From NCBI GenBank assembly GCA_002205965.3, contig NADL03000133.1, forward strand, positions 124,001 to 188,000: 64,000 nucleotides of DNA, read 5' to 3'. This document shows positions 19,018 through 29,596 of this stretch, in pieces. Made by a program: the position numbers and the translations under genes. Source of the stretch: Kappaphycus alvarezii (lineage: Eukaryota; Rhodophyta; Florideophyceae; Gigartinales; Solieriaceae). Under the pieces are notes generated by a model that searched no databases, was not told the DNA's origin, and saw only the letters and a program-made list of their open reading frames with translations. Numbering within the stretch: position 1 is the stretch's first letter; the number at the start of each line of letters is the position of its first letter.

Positions 19018-19740
19018 TTTGCTTTGAAGCCCTTCACGCCCATTAAGCCTGCTCTGAGTGAATCCAGCAGCACCGCTCTGCTTACGGCTCCGGGCCCAGT
19101 GACACACGGCGCGCCCGTCGCGCTGAAGCCCTCTGTGCAGACGCCCGCTACGGCAAGGCCATGCGGTCCTTTCACAACGCTCACCTCGTCGATGTGAATG
19201 ACTCGCAAACCATCCGAGCACTGCGTGACCTTCACTCCCTGCCTACCTCCTAAAGATCACGCCTATTCCCGATGACAGCCTACCTCCTGAACCAACAATC
19301 ACGGTCGAGGCCGTGGAGCAGGGTGTACGAGGTTTTTCTCGTAATACGACCGCGGGGCCCGACCGCACGCCACCACGCTGGTTCCACTTGCTACTTATAA
19401 CATCGTTCAGCCCGGTCGCTGAGGTGTCAGGCAAAGGTGTGCTGACGAAGTTGATGGCTCGGATTGCGGGTGGGGACCTCCCGGACTCGGTCCTGCCCTC
19501 GCTCGCTGCTGCAACATTACTCCTGCTACGGCCGAAACCGGACAAAATCCGTCCCATCGCTATGGGATCGGCCCTTCGCCGCATTTTCACCACGCCAGCT
19601 ACGTGCGAAATACTTTCGTTCGCAGCAGATACTTATATGCTGCGTTCCTATTGCGTGATATGGTTGTGGCAAATCTTAATAGGTTGTGCAATGTTGCACA
19701 GAAGCGTGCTGCGGGTATTCATAAATTAACTACGGATGCC
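19018..19740 (+). mobile_element. LINE reverse-transcriptase N-terminal fragment
   Basis: The open frame 19313-19729 and preceding text carry the pre-RT and RT start typical of this LINE group: TTAGPDRTPPRWFHLL, GDLPDSVLPSLAAATLL, then LRPKPDKIRPIAMGSALRR (the RPIA.g..lRR motif). Frameshifts at about 19240 and 19610 break it. It ends abruptly before the RT core. Confidence 0.65.
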
Positions 19741-19756
19741 GGCGGCGGGTGGAAAC

Positions 19757-20593
19757 CTATCGCGCCTGCATTACTTGGAGACTAAATGCAAAACCGGTAA
19801 CAAAGTAGCGGAGCTCCTGTTGAGGGGAGGAACCGCGACGGGAAGCACCAAAGGAAGCAAGGCGGCAGAAAAAAACCTTGCCGTCGTCGCCCATGGCGCC
19901 ATAGATATCAAGACGGGGGAGAGGAGGATACCGTTTTGGTTGCAGTGTAACCTTACTTGGCGAAATGTGGCGGCGTGCGGAGGGGTGGGCAACAGAAACG
20001 TCGACGGCGATATCGGTACTGTGAAGTCCATATGTAGCGAGTATGTAAATGTCCATTCGTAGCACGGGGGACTCCGAATGCCCAGACGAGTTGGGAACCT
20101 GGTAGAGGGGCGTATGTTCGACGAGGGCGACGATCCCAACTTCCTTGCAGTAGCGGGCAAGAACGTTGAGGAAGATGTGATGACGACGAGTCATTCCGTC
20201 TTCGTATTTGCAGGTCAACGCGTGTTGACCACCTGGGTGTAAGACGGGTGCGATGTCGGCCTAGCGGCGGGAGCAGACCGAACAGCGAGTAGATCCATGG
20301 AATAGCGCGATGCCGAGACGAAGAGCCAGAGCGACTTTCCACGTAGAAGAGGACATGTACGTACCGCGGTGGGGGTGAGGAAGCGAAGAGAAAAGAGATG
20401 AGGCGGAGGATGTGCGCACGGAGAGGAGCCGTGCTCGGTCGTGGGCTGCCGCGGAAGAGAACAACTTGTCGGACTTCGATAGCATGAGTTCAGTTACTGG
20501 AGCCTTTCGCCGTGATATAACGGCTCTCTCAATTGCTGATGAAAACGCACAACGAAGGCTGTTTGCCACAATGCTCCCCACACGAGGCAACAT
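19757..20593 (-). mobile_element. LINE C-terminal endonuclease-like fragment, family L3 (inverted)
   Basis: Reverse-strand text split over three frames: GIALFHGSTRCSVCSRR, then QHALTCKYEDGMTRRHHIFLN (a C-x2-C...H-x4-C arrangement), ARYCKEVGIVALVEHTPLY and DIAVDVSVAHPSARR. The last resembles the R-x-D...DV core of restriction-like endonucleases in REL-type LINEs, with RMD in place of RPD. The family partner is 37330-38215. It lies back to back with the forward LINE fragment ending at 19740. Confidence 0.6.
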
Positions 20594-21336
20594 ACACTGA
20601 ACACATCTGGCCCGCCTCCGGTGTTTGTACCAAATCCTAGATCTCCCAACAGTACTACTCTACCACGCCCATCGCTTCACCACCGAACTCCGCCAGCCGA
20701 GCACCTCTCCTCACAGCCCCCGTCGCTGCCTAGCCATTCGCTCCCTCCAGCACCTCTCTGCCTTCAGGACTGACACCATTGTCGACCGTGCCATGAACAT
20801 CCCGCTCGACCGGGCCACCTGGCAGACATACTTCCGCCAATGTTGGAACCCTCCTCCCTTCCACTCCGACCTGCTTCCCGCCATCGGCCACCCGTATCCA
20901 CTATCGGCGAATTCCTCACCTTTTTAACATCTCATTTACTTCATGGCCACCGTAGTAGACTCCTTCTTCGCTGGTTCTTGCAACGGTTCCCGTTCTACCA
21001 CCGTTGCTCTAGCACTCCACAAGGCAACCCCCATCATCTCCACAATGCTCTCAATATGCTTCGCCATTCATTGCTCTCCCGTCAACAACTCCAAAAGGCT
21101 TTACACCATCCTCACTCCGTATTAGCAACTTAGTCACTTAGACCTTAGGGGCAGCCCCCAATGCTATGGCCAATGTCGGCCCCTTGTTGGGGGCCCATTC
21201 TTCAATAAACGTTCACCAAACCAAGACGCTGCTACCGGGTGTCATCGATGACTCTCGAGGCAACCTTGCGCTATTCTAAACGGCCAATGGTATCAAGGTT
21301 GGGATGGATGCGGTCACCCAGAACACCCCCACCCTG
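20594..21336 (+). mobile_element. degenerate LINE-like fragment
   Basis: C-rich sequence with scattered short frames. Pieces such as STPQGNPHHLHNALNMLRH (about 21010-21075) and NQDAATGCH (about 21218-21245) resemble RT motif B and the post-RT region of the local LINEs. No continuous frame is present. The call is tentative. Confidence 0.35.
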
Positions 21337-21777
21337 TGAAAGGGGTAAATCGTCGGGAGAAGAGATACTCAGAACTAACTACCCCAAGAAGGAGGTGTTT
21401 CAAGGGACAAAGTGCTACCATGGTATAGTTGAACGAACAAAAAGGAGTGTATATGGAAGAGAGTTGAGAGGGCTACTCGCAAGTATGGATGGAGCAGGGT
21501 CTACCACTGATGCTCTGCGACTAGCGCAGGGATAATTTTTCTTGGGTCCGGAGTTGACTGCCAACTCCATCCTACTTGGGACTTGACTTGAAGTTGTCTG
21601 CCAACTTGCTTGATCTCCCCATGAGGAAGCAATTTACTCGGCTTATATATACTTTCGGTTACCCTTAAAGTCCGAAAAAATCTACAGAAGATACCAGGAA
21701 ATGCATAAAAAACCTTTGTGTGGATGATATACTCTAAACAAAAGATAATTAAGAAACTAACAATCAATATGGTCCTC
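21337..21777 (-). repeat. gypsy LTR-like tail attached to ORF-X copy 1
   Basis: On the + strand, from TGAAAGGGGTAAATCG to about 21700, this matches the R-U5 and TATA side of the family-1 LTR: AAGAAGGAGGTGTT, GGAGTGTATATGGAAGAGAG, GGGACTTGACTTG and CTCGGCTTATATATACTTTC. The part that would be the start of U3 is not recognisable. In element sense this LTR-like tail directly follows the stop of the acidic-protein ORF. Confidence 0.7.
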
Positions 21778-22352
21778 TTATTTCCCATTCTCTAAATCAG
21801 ATCCAAAGAACTCTAAAATATCCATGCTGCCCGAGCAGTCCTCACAAGTATCTGCGAACAGCTCATAACTATCTATTTCCTCCTGGGAGATATCTAAACT
21901 ACTAAAGATATCCCCATTCGGTTCCATCGTCGGTACCACTTGTTCCACACATTCCATAATTCTAACACTTTCCCATGCCTCCCTGTCACTCATCCTCCTC
22001 TTCCTCATCCTCCTCGTCCTCATCCTCATCCTCGTCTTCGTCCTCGTCATCCTCCACATGATCGTCCTCGTCCTCCTCATCATTAGCCTCGTAGATAAAT
22101 TCCGTGACTGCTCACTCCTCGAAGGTCTCCCCATCTCCCCTTTCGACTTCCCACTCCTGCCCCTCTCTCAGGTACCTACACGGCCTCATCCTCGACGAAG
22201 AGTTTGCGGACGAACTCGATTATCTTCTTCTTGGTCTGGCGTCGCAGGTAGTCGTCTGCGTCCGTCGGGCCATATGCAGCGAGCGAAAGGCCGTTTAAGG
22301 GGCGAGAGTGGCGGTTTGGGGTGATGGGGGCGGAGGGGCGAAGGTTGTTCAT
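21778..22352 (-). pseudogene. ORF-X copy 1: unrecognised acidic protein joined to an LTR tail
   Basis: In order: an N-terminal part from ATG 22352 (NLRPSAPIT, SRPLNGLSL, YGPTDADDYLRRQTKKKI, EFVRKLFVEDE), a middle part with more than 30 consecutive Asp/Glu-dominated codons (about 21990-22090), and a C-terminal part with LDISQEEID, ADTCEDCSGSMDI and GSDLE. Frames shift near 22178 and 21990, with stops near 22110. The second copy at 26095-26545 keeps the same three parts in the same order. I know no such family. A protein with an acidic tail and a CxxC-containing C-terminus could bind basic nuclear proteins, but this is speculation. Confidence 0.55.
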
Positions 22353-22640
22353 TTTGGTTCTAAATGGAGTGGGGCGATTGTGGACGGAGGATAGAGGGTG
22401 TGAGGAGGAGGGTAATGTGTGTAGGGGGGTGGTGGATCTCAAAAAAGTTGCGTAAAAAGGGTTAAGTACACCTTAGAGGCGGACTGGAGTCGGTAGTAAA
22501 AAGTTAAAATCGAAATTGCAGTAGCGCATTTGCGCGAAATTTCTACATAAGGAGTGAATTTGATGAAGAAGTTAGATTAAAAAGACGTATAACGCTAATT
22601 TGGAGGAGAGGATACAGTATTTAAATATCTAGGGAGCATG
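22353..22640. other. no gene seen
   Basis: Upstream of ORF-X copy 1 in its sense. No PBS or coding motif is recognised. Confidence 0.4.
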
Positions 22641-23215
22641 GGAGGCAAATTTGGAAAGGACGGTGAGCGAAGTCAGGGGCAGTATCGTTCTAAGTTGCTG
22701 GACTACACGAGGGCAGGACCATTTTCTGTATTACACCCTGCTTCGCCATTTCCCTGGTGCTCCTAATGTTTCCACGACCCTCATTGACGCCCACAACGCT
22801 GTCAACCGCGTTGATCGGTAGTCGATGGTGTGTCATCTTCCAGCACTCGCTCCTGCTCTGGCCCCTTCGTGAATAAGATATACGATCGCACTCAGCCACT
22901 GTTGCTTATACCGAATCGCCAGAACACGGTCATCATGAGTGCTCAGGGCACCCAGCAGGGCGACCCGGCCATTATGTTGCTGTTATCCCTCACGATCCAA
23001 CCACTTATCCGGAAAATCGCCGAGGACAGCAACATTGTGCTGAATCAATGGTATGCGGACGAAAGTACCCTCATAGGGACACTACAGGATCTGCACCGAG
23101 CTCTCCGCCTCCTTCCGGTGGAGGATCCGGATTTTGGTCTCTATGTCAACGCGAGGGAGACGTGTATTCACTGTTCGGCCAGTGAATGCAGGTCTCCCTT
23201 GCGTTGACATAGAGA
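22641..23215 (+). mobile_element. LINE RT fragment with altered catalytic box and terminal hairpin
   Basis: The open frame 22830-23207 carries GTQQGDPAIMLLLSLTIQP (RT motif B) and QWYADESTLIG (motif C). The second catalytic aspartate is Glu (YADE for YADD), so the enzyme is probably dead. It ends in an inverted repeat (23138-23215) that reads back through its own last 36 bases. Confidence 0.65.
23138..23215. repeat. 36-bp inverted repeat with 6-base loop
   Basis: The left arm 23138-23173 (starts TCTCTATGTCAACGC) and right arm 23180-23215 (ends GCGTTGACATAGAGA) match at 33 of 36 positions. The loop is TTCGGC. It lies exactly at the junction between the LINE RT body and the LINE 3' end. Confidence 0.8.
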
Positions 23216-23389
23216 CGCGGCCTGCTTGATGGTTGGCCTGAAGATAGCATTTTAAGGAGCGTAGTTCCTTCCCCATTACTGTGTCGATATACCCTTTTTG
23301 AGTCGATTGTGGTTGTTTGGAAAACCATGGGATAGATTGGATATATCTTACAAGAGTAAAACACCAAAACCTTTCCCCCTGACCGCACA
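23216..23389 (+). repeat. LINE 3' end and tail, family L2
   Basis: It begins with the LINE ORF end (ACLMVGLKIAF, stop at about 23252-23254). The L2 tail follows from 23255: GGAGCGTAGTTCC, GAGTCGATTGTGGTTG, AAGAGTAAAACACC and a terminal C-run. Confidence 0.75.
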
Positions 23390-24340
23390 CGCTCCTGCAG
23401 GACCGCAGGACTTCCTCCGCGAATTTTCTCTGCTTGAGTGCACGCGCGACGGTTTCGAGCTCCAGGGAGCGCTTATCAGTAACTAGGCCTTCACTGACGC
23501 ATACCTCCGTGGCAAGGTCGATGGGTGCCGCTGCTGACCCACGTTCGTCACCCCCGTGCCCGTTTTCACGTGCACCAGCTCTGCGCATCGGCATGCCTCG
23601 TGACCCACGTGTTTCGGCTCGCCGACCCACAACACGCGGCTCACGCTGCACAGGCCTTCGACGCACTGCAGAGTTTGTGCTACACGGAGCTCCACGGATT
23701 CGCCCTGTCAGATACTGCATGGGACCAAGTCACGCTACCCATCCGCCTGGGAGGTCAGGGATTTACCCTCATCTCCCTGTTCCTCCACGGAGCGGTTGCC
23801 GTTAGCATCATCGACGCGGCTCCGCTCGCGAGAGATCGGCATTGCCGCACACCCCGCAACGCGCCGTCGCCCTCTTCGGTTATCGATACCGGGGCGACAG
23901 GGCGTTTCTGGTCCGACAAGCCTTGCCGCGATTCCGAGACTTCATGATTAGTAACCCTGGGCGTCCTTATTCCGTCGACTTTGGTCTATTCGACCCATGC
24001 ATGCTTGCTGACAAACCATCAAACCTCCAAACCCACCTAAATGATGTGCAGCAGGAGGCACGCGTAAGGGACCACTCGCGTGACGATTTGTGCGGGACAC
24101 GTCCCAACCCGGCCGACCACGGCACCGAGGACGTTCGGCACAGGATTCGCGGTCTAGCATTGCAGAACAGCCTGGCTGCCGCTTGTCTCATCGCCCATCC
24201 CACAACAGGTACGGTGGTGTCCTCAGCCCACCGGCATACCATGCTACGCCGGCATCTCGGCCTCCCCGTATATGAATACTCACGCCTGCTCACCTGCGTC
24301 CACTGTAACCAAACTGTGGAAAACTGTGGACGCAATCGGG
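23390..24340 (+). mobile_element. LINE ORF, post-RT region
   Basis: The frame 23525-23947 reads QSLCYTELHGFALSDTAWDQ and TLPIRLGGQGF, the conserved LP...GG.G post-RT motif of this LINE group. The frame 23842-24351 continues with a HLGLPVYEYSRLLTCVHC segment that starts a cysteine cluster. A frameshift lies near 23850-23900. The ORF is interrupted at 24341 by a solo LTR. Confidence 0.65.
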
Positions 24341-24694
24341 TGTTGGAATGACTCAGTGCTGAGTCATCCAATTTCTAATACTGAGAACGGGAAAGGAACC
24401 CCAGTAAGATAGGCATATTTGTTTGTTTTTTTTGTTTTATTTGAAGGTGTAGGAATTGTAGAGAGGAAACAAACAGCCGGTAAGGTATTTCGTGTTTGTG
24501 GTTTTTGTTTTTGTTTCATTTATCCGAACTGTATGCGGTTCGTGTTCTAGCACTGTGATGCCACCACTGCATCAGCAGTAATTAGTCCGTGCGGATAGGA
24601 TGGAAGCTACTGTAGCGGGGACTTTACTTTTCTCTAAGTAGTTACCGAGCAGGATAGTATTTAGCTAAGATCGGAGAGGTCAACTTGTTCCAAT
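24341..24694. repeat. solo LTR (copia-like ends) inside a LINE
   Basis: 354 bp starting TGTTGGAATGACTCAG and ending TTGTTCCAAT, with inverted ends TTGGAA/TTCCAA. It is flanked on both sides by the 5-bp sequence TCGGG (24336-24340 and 24695-24699). A further palindrome, TGACTCAG-TG-CTGAGTCA, sits at its start. It contains no coding sequence. Size, TG start and 5-bp duplication fit a solo LTR left by LTR-LTR recombination. Confidence 0.7.
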
Positions 24695-25359
24695 TCGGGC
24701 ACCAGAAGTGGCAAAACCAACTATTTCGTCCAAAATATCCGGACCACTCGGCGGACCTCTGCTCTACTGGCTTCAGTCGCCTGCATAGCTACGACTCGCT
24801 ACGAAACGTCTTCTTCTACCACGTTGCCCGCGCCGCGGGGCTGAGCTGCCAATATGAGGTCCCACTTCTTGTCTGCGGAACGAATACCCGCCCCGCGGAC
24901 ATTATCGTTCAACCCCCACCCCTTCTTACTCGCGCACAGGTCCGCCCCGTAGCCTATGAACTTACCGTTTTCTCTCCTTTCAAACAAGGTGTACGCACAA
25001 GGTCCATGCAAATGGCCGACGGCACCGCCGACATCCCAAGACAAAGTCCAAGACAAAGTCAAAGAATTGGAGCGCAAACTGGTACGCCATATTTGGCCCC
25101 CTTCGCACAGCAATCATCAGGAACCAAACCTCACGTTTCAGCCCTGGCTCCCAATTGCTTGGATGCAACAACATTCGCCTCTATTCTGTTCAAAAAAGAC
25201 TTCATCCCGCGCATCGCAGAGAAGTTTAACACAACCAAAGCAGTGATCCTCAGACGTGTTTATCCGCACATAAGCCGCACACTGTGTTCTCCTCTTCCTG
25301 TAGTGATTCTATCGCAGGCCACACTAAAGGTATCTGACGTGGAACATCCGGTTGGTTAG
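24695..25359 (+). mobile_element. LINE C-terminal endonuclease-like region, continuation
   Basis: The open frame 24685-25359 carries HSYDSLRNVFFYHVARAAGL, VCGTNTRPADIIVQ and VAYELTVFSPF. The R-P-x-D...E-L-T-V order matches a PD-(D/E)xK-type core as found in REL-type LINEs, with later basic residues. It is the continuation of the ORF before the solo LTR, in a shifted frame. Confidence 0.6.
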
Positions 25360-25646
25360 TATCTATATAGTCAGATTTGCAGTGTACACGATAGATACTC
25401 ATTGAAGTAAAGTTTCTCTCTTATCCTGCATGTGGCCGATGTGACCCACCCGGTTAGCTCTTAGCTATCCATATAATCAAATCCTGCAGCGGACATCCGT
25501 TATGCTGATGCCGTAAGGATCTCTCTTCCTGCACTAGACCATCACCGTAAATGCGGTTCAGTTTCTCGAAACATCCTCTATACTAATATCATGAAGTTCT
25601 TCTCGTTTGTAATCATTTAATTCCAAGCTCTCATGCTGAAGCAGAG
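25360..25646. other. no gene seen
   Basis: A short intergenic-like stretch between a LINE end and an LTR-like tail. No C-run tail of the known LINE types is seen at 25360. Confidence 0.4.
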
Positions 25647-26094
25647 TGATCGGCGTAAATCGTCGGGAGAAGGGGTACTCTGAACCAATTACCCCAAGAA
25701 GGAGATGTTGCAGTCTACAAAATTGCTACTGTGGTATAGTTGAGCAAACGAAAAAAGGTGGATAAGGACTAAAGTTGAGAGGGGTACAAACAAGTAAAAA
25801 AGAGGCAGGGTCCACCGCTGGTGCTCTGTGACCAGCGTAAGACAAATGGTTCTTGCCTCCGAAGTTGACTATCAACTTCCTAGTACTCGGGACTTTACTT
25901 GGAGTTTTCTGCCAACTTCCTTGACCTCCAGAAGAAGTAGCAGTTTACTCAGTTGATATAGACTTTTTGGCTTACCCTAAAGTTTCAAACAAAAATACTA
26001 AGAACAATGAAATGCATCAATTGGAATCTTGTGAACGAGAAAGGCTAACAGCAGATACTATTAGAATAAATATCTATATTTCTTCCTTCATATC
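25647..26094 (-). repeat. gypsy LTR-like tail attached to ORF-X copy 2
   Basis: On the + strand from TGATCGGCGTAAATCGTCGG, this matches the LTR-like tail at 21337-21777 and the family-1 R-U5: AAGAAGGAGATGTTG, GGTATAGTTGAGC, CAGGGTCCACC and GACTTTTTGGCTTACCC. It again directly follows the ORF-X stop in element sense. Confidence 0.65.
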
Positions 26095-26545
26095 TTATTC
26101 CTCTAGATCAGAGCCGAGCAATTCCCTAAAAATGTCCATTCCACCCAGGCAGTCCCCACACGTATCCGAGAACGGTTTAGATTCTCTATTTCTTCCCGGA
26201 AGATGTCTAAACCACAAAAATGCCCCCATCCAGTTCCAGAAGCGCGACCATCTGGTCCATGCTATCCAGCCCCCTACCACCATTAAAGCACTTTCATGTC
26301 TCCCGCCGCCTCATCCTTCTCGTCCTCCTCTTCTTCCGCCTCTTCCGCCTCCTCTTCTTCCGCCTCCTCCTCTTCTTCTGCCTCCTCGAAGCCGTGGCGG
26401 CGGACCCACTCCCGAACGCGTTACTGGTTCATTCTCCTACAGTAATCATCATACATAGTTGGTCCATTGGCCCTCAGAACCAGTGCGTTGAGGAGACGGC
26501 GGCCTCGGGGTGACTTGCGGATGTTGAGGGGCGGGCGGAGGTTAG
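26095..26545 (-). pseudogene. ORF-X copy 2: unrecognised acidic protein
   Basis: The same three-part layout as 21778-22352: NLRPPLNIRKSPRGRRLLNAL, then GPTMYDDYCRR, REWVRRHGFEE, a long Glu-rich run (about 26300-26390), then LDIFREEIENLN and SDTCGDCLGGMDIF with GSDLEE at the end. The initiator methionine is lost (ACT where copy 1 has an ATG context), one stop lies after RRMNQ and the C-terminal part is frame-shifted. It is therefore a pseudogene. Conservation of the motifs between two diverged copies indicates a once-functional protein. Confidence 0.55.
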
Positions 26546-27203
26546 TCGCCTTGAGGGCAAAAAAAATGGTGAGCCGAAGGGTAATTGATGGCGGGCGATT
26601 TTCCTCAACGTCGTCTACTTCGAACCTTAAATAGGGTGGCGTCTTCGAAAATTTTCACGGCTTTGGACGAAATAATAATGTATGGAGCAATAACGCGGCC
26701 TTGAATTTACATGCAATCAGGGTAATAACTACATATCAGCTTGACAAAATATCGGACCTGACCTTGGACGACGAAGCAGATCACGGGTCGTAAGATTTCT
26801 TTTTTGACCAAGAACCGAAATGCTCAAAGGCAGAATAGAAATGAAGTTGCATAGTGAACTTGGATTCATGGGGAAAAATACATTTCATGATTTTGTTTTT
26901 GAAAGAAAATTGATTGGAAGAGTTGCATTTGAGAACTCTTAAGGAAGTAGAAGCCAGAGTTTGTGAAGAGGAACGTTCTCCTACAGAAAGGAACGATTCT
27001 GTAACAGCACAGAGCAAGTCCATTGGGGTAGCGTGGCATTCTCGTAGACTTCTTCAGAGTAGAGCAGGCTAGAGGCTAGTCATGATGGCAGAACTAAATA
27101 GCTGATGATTTGTCACTGCTGAATCGATAATCAAATTGGGCTCGCCTCCAACAGGTTTAAATAGTTCTACTTCCAATAGATCGCAATCGATCGCTATGTC
27201 GAA

Positions 27204-27260
27204 GGGGGAAAGGTTTGGGTGTTTAATGCTTGGAAGGTATATCTGATTTATCCCACTAAA
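27204..27260 (-). repeat. LINE 3' tail scrap, family L2
   Basis: GGGGGAAAGGTTTGGGTGTTT, then TGCTTGGAAGGTATATCTGA and TTATCCCA. These are the last 55 bp of the L2 tail only. Confidence 0.7.
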
Positions 27261-27942
27261 TCTAGTGAACTATAAAAGCACTGAAAATTGATTTTGAAAT
27301 TTGGCATTAGTGCCAACCGCGTTTTTAAAGACTACTATTCGCTAAAACCCGTAATCAGAAGTAAATAAATTTCGATTATTACGGATCGGACTATATTTAT
27401 AAGATCTTGAGTAAATTTATGGCGAGTAGGGTAGGCAATTAATAGTTGTTTTCAAGGATATTGGTTTCGTATGAGATAAGAAAGATTTGAAAGTAGAGAA
27501 GAGAAAATAATATTTTATCGCTTGGAAGGAAAAGAAATGGGTAGAAATCTCGTACCAAATGTGATTTCTAGATGAAAAGGATCTGTGAAAAAGAAGATAG
27601 AGCATTTCTACCGCAAACCTATAGTGCCTTAGTAGACGGTAAAAAATTGGTAGCCTGCTTTAACCCGTCGATGTAGTCACAGAGTCACGGAGGCGCAGAC
27701 TCGTTACTGTTTTCACCTCCGCTTCTCTCCAAACCGTTTAGATTTCTCTCGCTAGAATTGTCAGACGGCAAAGTAAACTACGCCATCTTTCCTCCTATTT
27801 GGAGGTCATTTTAGGATAGATCAAATATGAATTCCAACAGCAAAAACACCCAAACCATTCCCATCTTAATGCGGTCATTTGAGATCAGGCTTCGGAAATT
27901 GCATTGGTTAGGAATCGAAGAAAGAACGAGCAGGACTTAAAA

Positions 27943-27976
27943 GGGGGAAAGTTTTGGGTGTTTTACTCTTGGAAGA
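27943..27976 (-). repeat. LINE 3' tail scrap, family L2
   Basis: GGGGGAAAGTTTTGGGTG followed by TTTTACTCTTGGAAGAT. These are the last 35 bp of the L2 tail only. Confidence 0.6.
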
Positions 27977-29596
27977 TCTAAAGTGTCAGTTTGGGATCCG
28001 AAGACAGTCAATGAGTTCTCATAACGTACTGGGCAGCGTATAGCTTCCAGTAAATAAAAGAGGGGGGCTCCGGACCAGGCCGCCAAACGGTTGGTGACGC
28101 CACGGGGATGTCGACGGCGAGTGCCTCTTCAAGTTCGGAGGTAAGATGTAAAGCTGCGATAGCGAGGTAGAGGTGAGCGATGTTAGTGCCATAATAAGCA
28201 AACCAATAGTTACTGCGAACTAATGGGAAGCGTAAAGAGATCTAGGTGACCAATAAATAGTTGTCAAAAGAAGAGGGAATGATGGGGTATTTTTACTCAA
28301 ATTTTGTCAAAGGCGAACGTGATACTCCTGGGCGAGTCTCTCTGGTAGGTGCCTGACTGAAAGTAAGTGATGTTTCGGCCAGACGGAGGGGTGACGAGCA
28401 GAGGTTGGCGACGTTCTTATTTATTGCTCCCTGTTGAACAAGGCGGCGGCAGTAGGTGGAGGAGTGGAGAGGGAAGAGGAGGTAGATGAATGTGAGGAAA
28501 AGAAAGCGTCCAGTGCATCTGAGTACGAGGGGAGGTCTTCACGGCGGTGAGAAGAGGCACCTAGAGGTGCCGAAGAGAAGGATAGAAAGTAATTATAAAG
28601 ACACGGGAAATAGCCAGACGGACTAGGGGTGCCGTGCAGGCAACAGGTGAAGTGGGTACTGAAATCGTGAAAATTTTGATGGGGAAGGGTATTCGGGCGC
28701 CTAGCTCTGAGTATACCGTTTACCAGCGTCCATTGAAAGCCATACACAATTGGGATAGGATAAGGCGATAGACTGAATCGAGGTTGTGGTTATAAGGTTC
28801 CCGCCGGCCTTTTTCTGGAGGACCAGCTTACCAACAGCGAGATGGCGGGTGAAGTATTCCTCGTGGTATGTAGGGGCTTCTGTGTTGTTGCATTCGTGAA
28901 GAATCCGGTAAGAGAGATGGATTAAGTGGGTGGGAGACGTTTAGTAGGCAGTACAGGGACGGGATCGAAATATGAAATATATACAGTTCGCAGTTACCAA
29001 TGTCGAGGAGCTGAACGTGGCCGTTCGAGCGATGGAGACCTATGGGATGGTTAGAGCGGTGCTTACCCAAAGGGACGCTGCCGTGGCCGTCATGTTCAAC
29101 GCGGCATGCCGGCCGGCTGGCATTATTCCAGCCCAGTAAGGAATGTCATGTAGTGTTACCCATCAGTGATGACTCATGCCGCATAACGCAATAGTGGCAC
29201 GGATATAATCGCCCGCATTTTCTATGCATCAAAATAACCCAAAAATTTCCTCAGTTCGGATTGGTAGCTAGCAGTCGGGGAACGGAAACGATAGAGACGA
29301 GACAGTCCTCTTACTCACCATTCCTTGATTTATTGAATCAAGACGTCCTCAACAATGAAATATCCAATACCCACAGGCAGTATAGCTGGGACGAGAATGG
29401 GGGAATGTGTAATGATGGCAACCACGGAGAAAATTCCTATCGCGAATCTCAAGTAAGGGCATAATCGTTGCTTACAATGGGTGGTGAGCCGTTGTCCATT
29501 CCTGCAGGAGGCCAGGAGTGTGGAGGAAATGAGTAGATCATGAGAGCTGGCATTCGCCAAAAACTGAAACCAAACTGATACATATACAGTTAAATT

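Larger units (their letters stand above)
26546..29596. other. mostly featureless region with LINE-tail scraps
   Basis: Two very short L2 tails lie here (27204-27260 and 27943-27976, reverse). A coding-looking reverse-strand stretch at about 28013-28250 reads LYLAIAALHLTSELEEALAV and WRPGPEPPSFIYWKLYAA without a start; its origin is unknown. Otherwise no gene, RNA or repeat is recognised. Confidence 0.4.

Noticed and set aside
21990..22100. Simple GAT/GAG-type microsatellite only
   Set aside because: The second copy of the ORF has a differently coded Glu-rich run at the same place, so it is a protein-level acidic segment rather than just a microsatellite.
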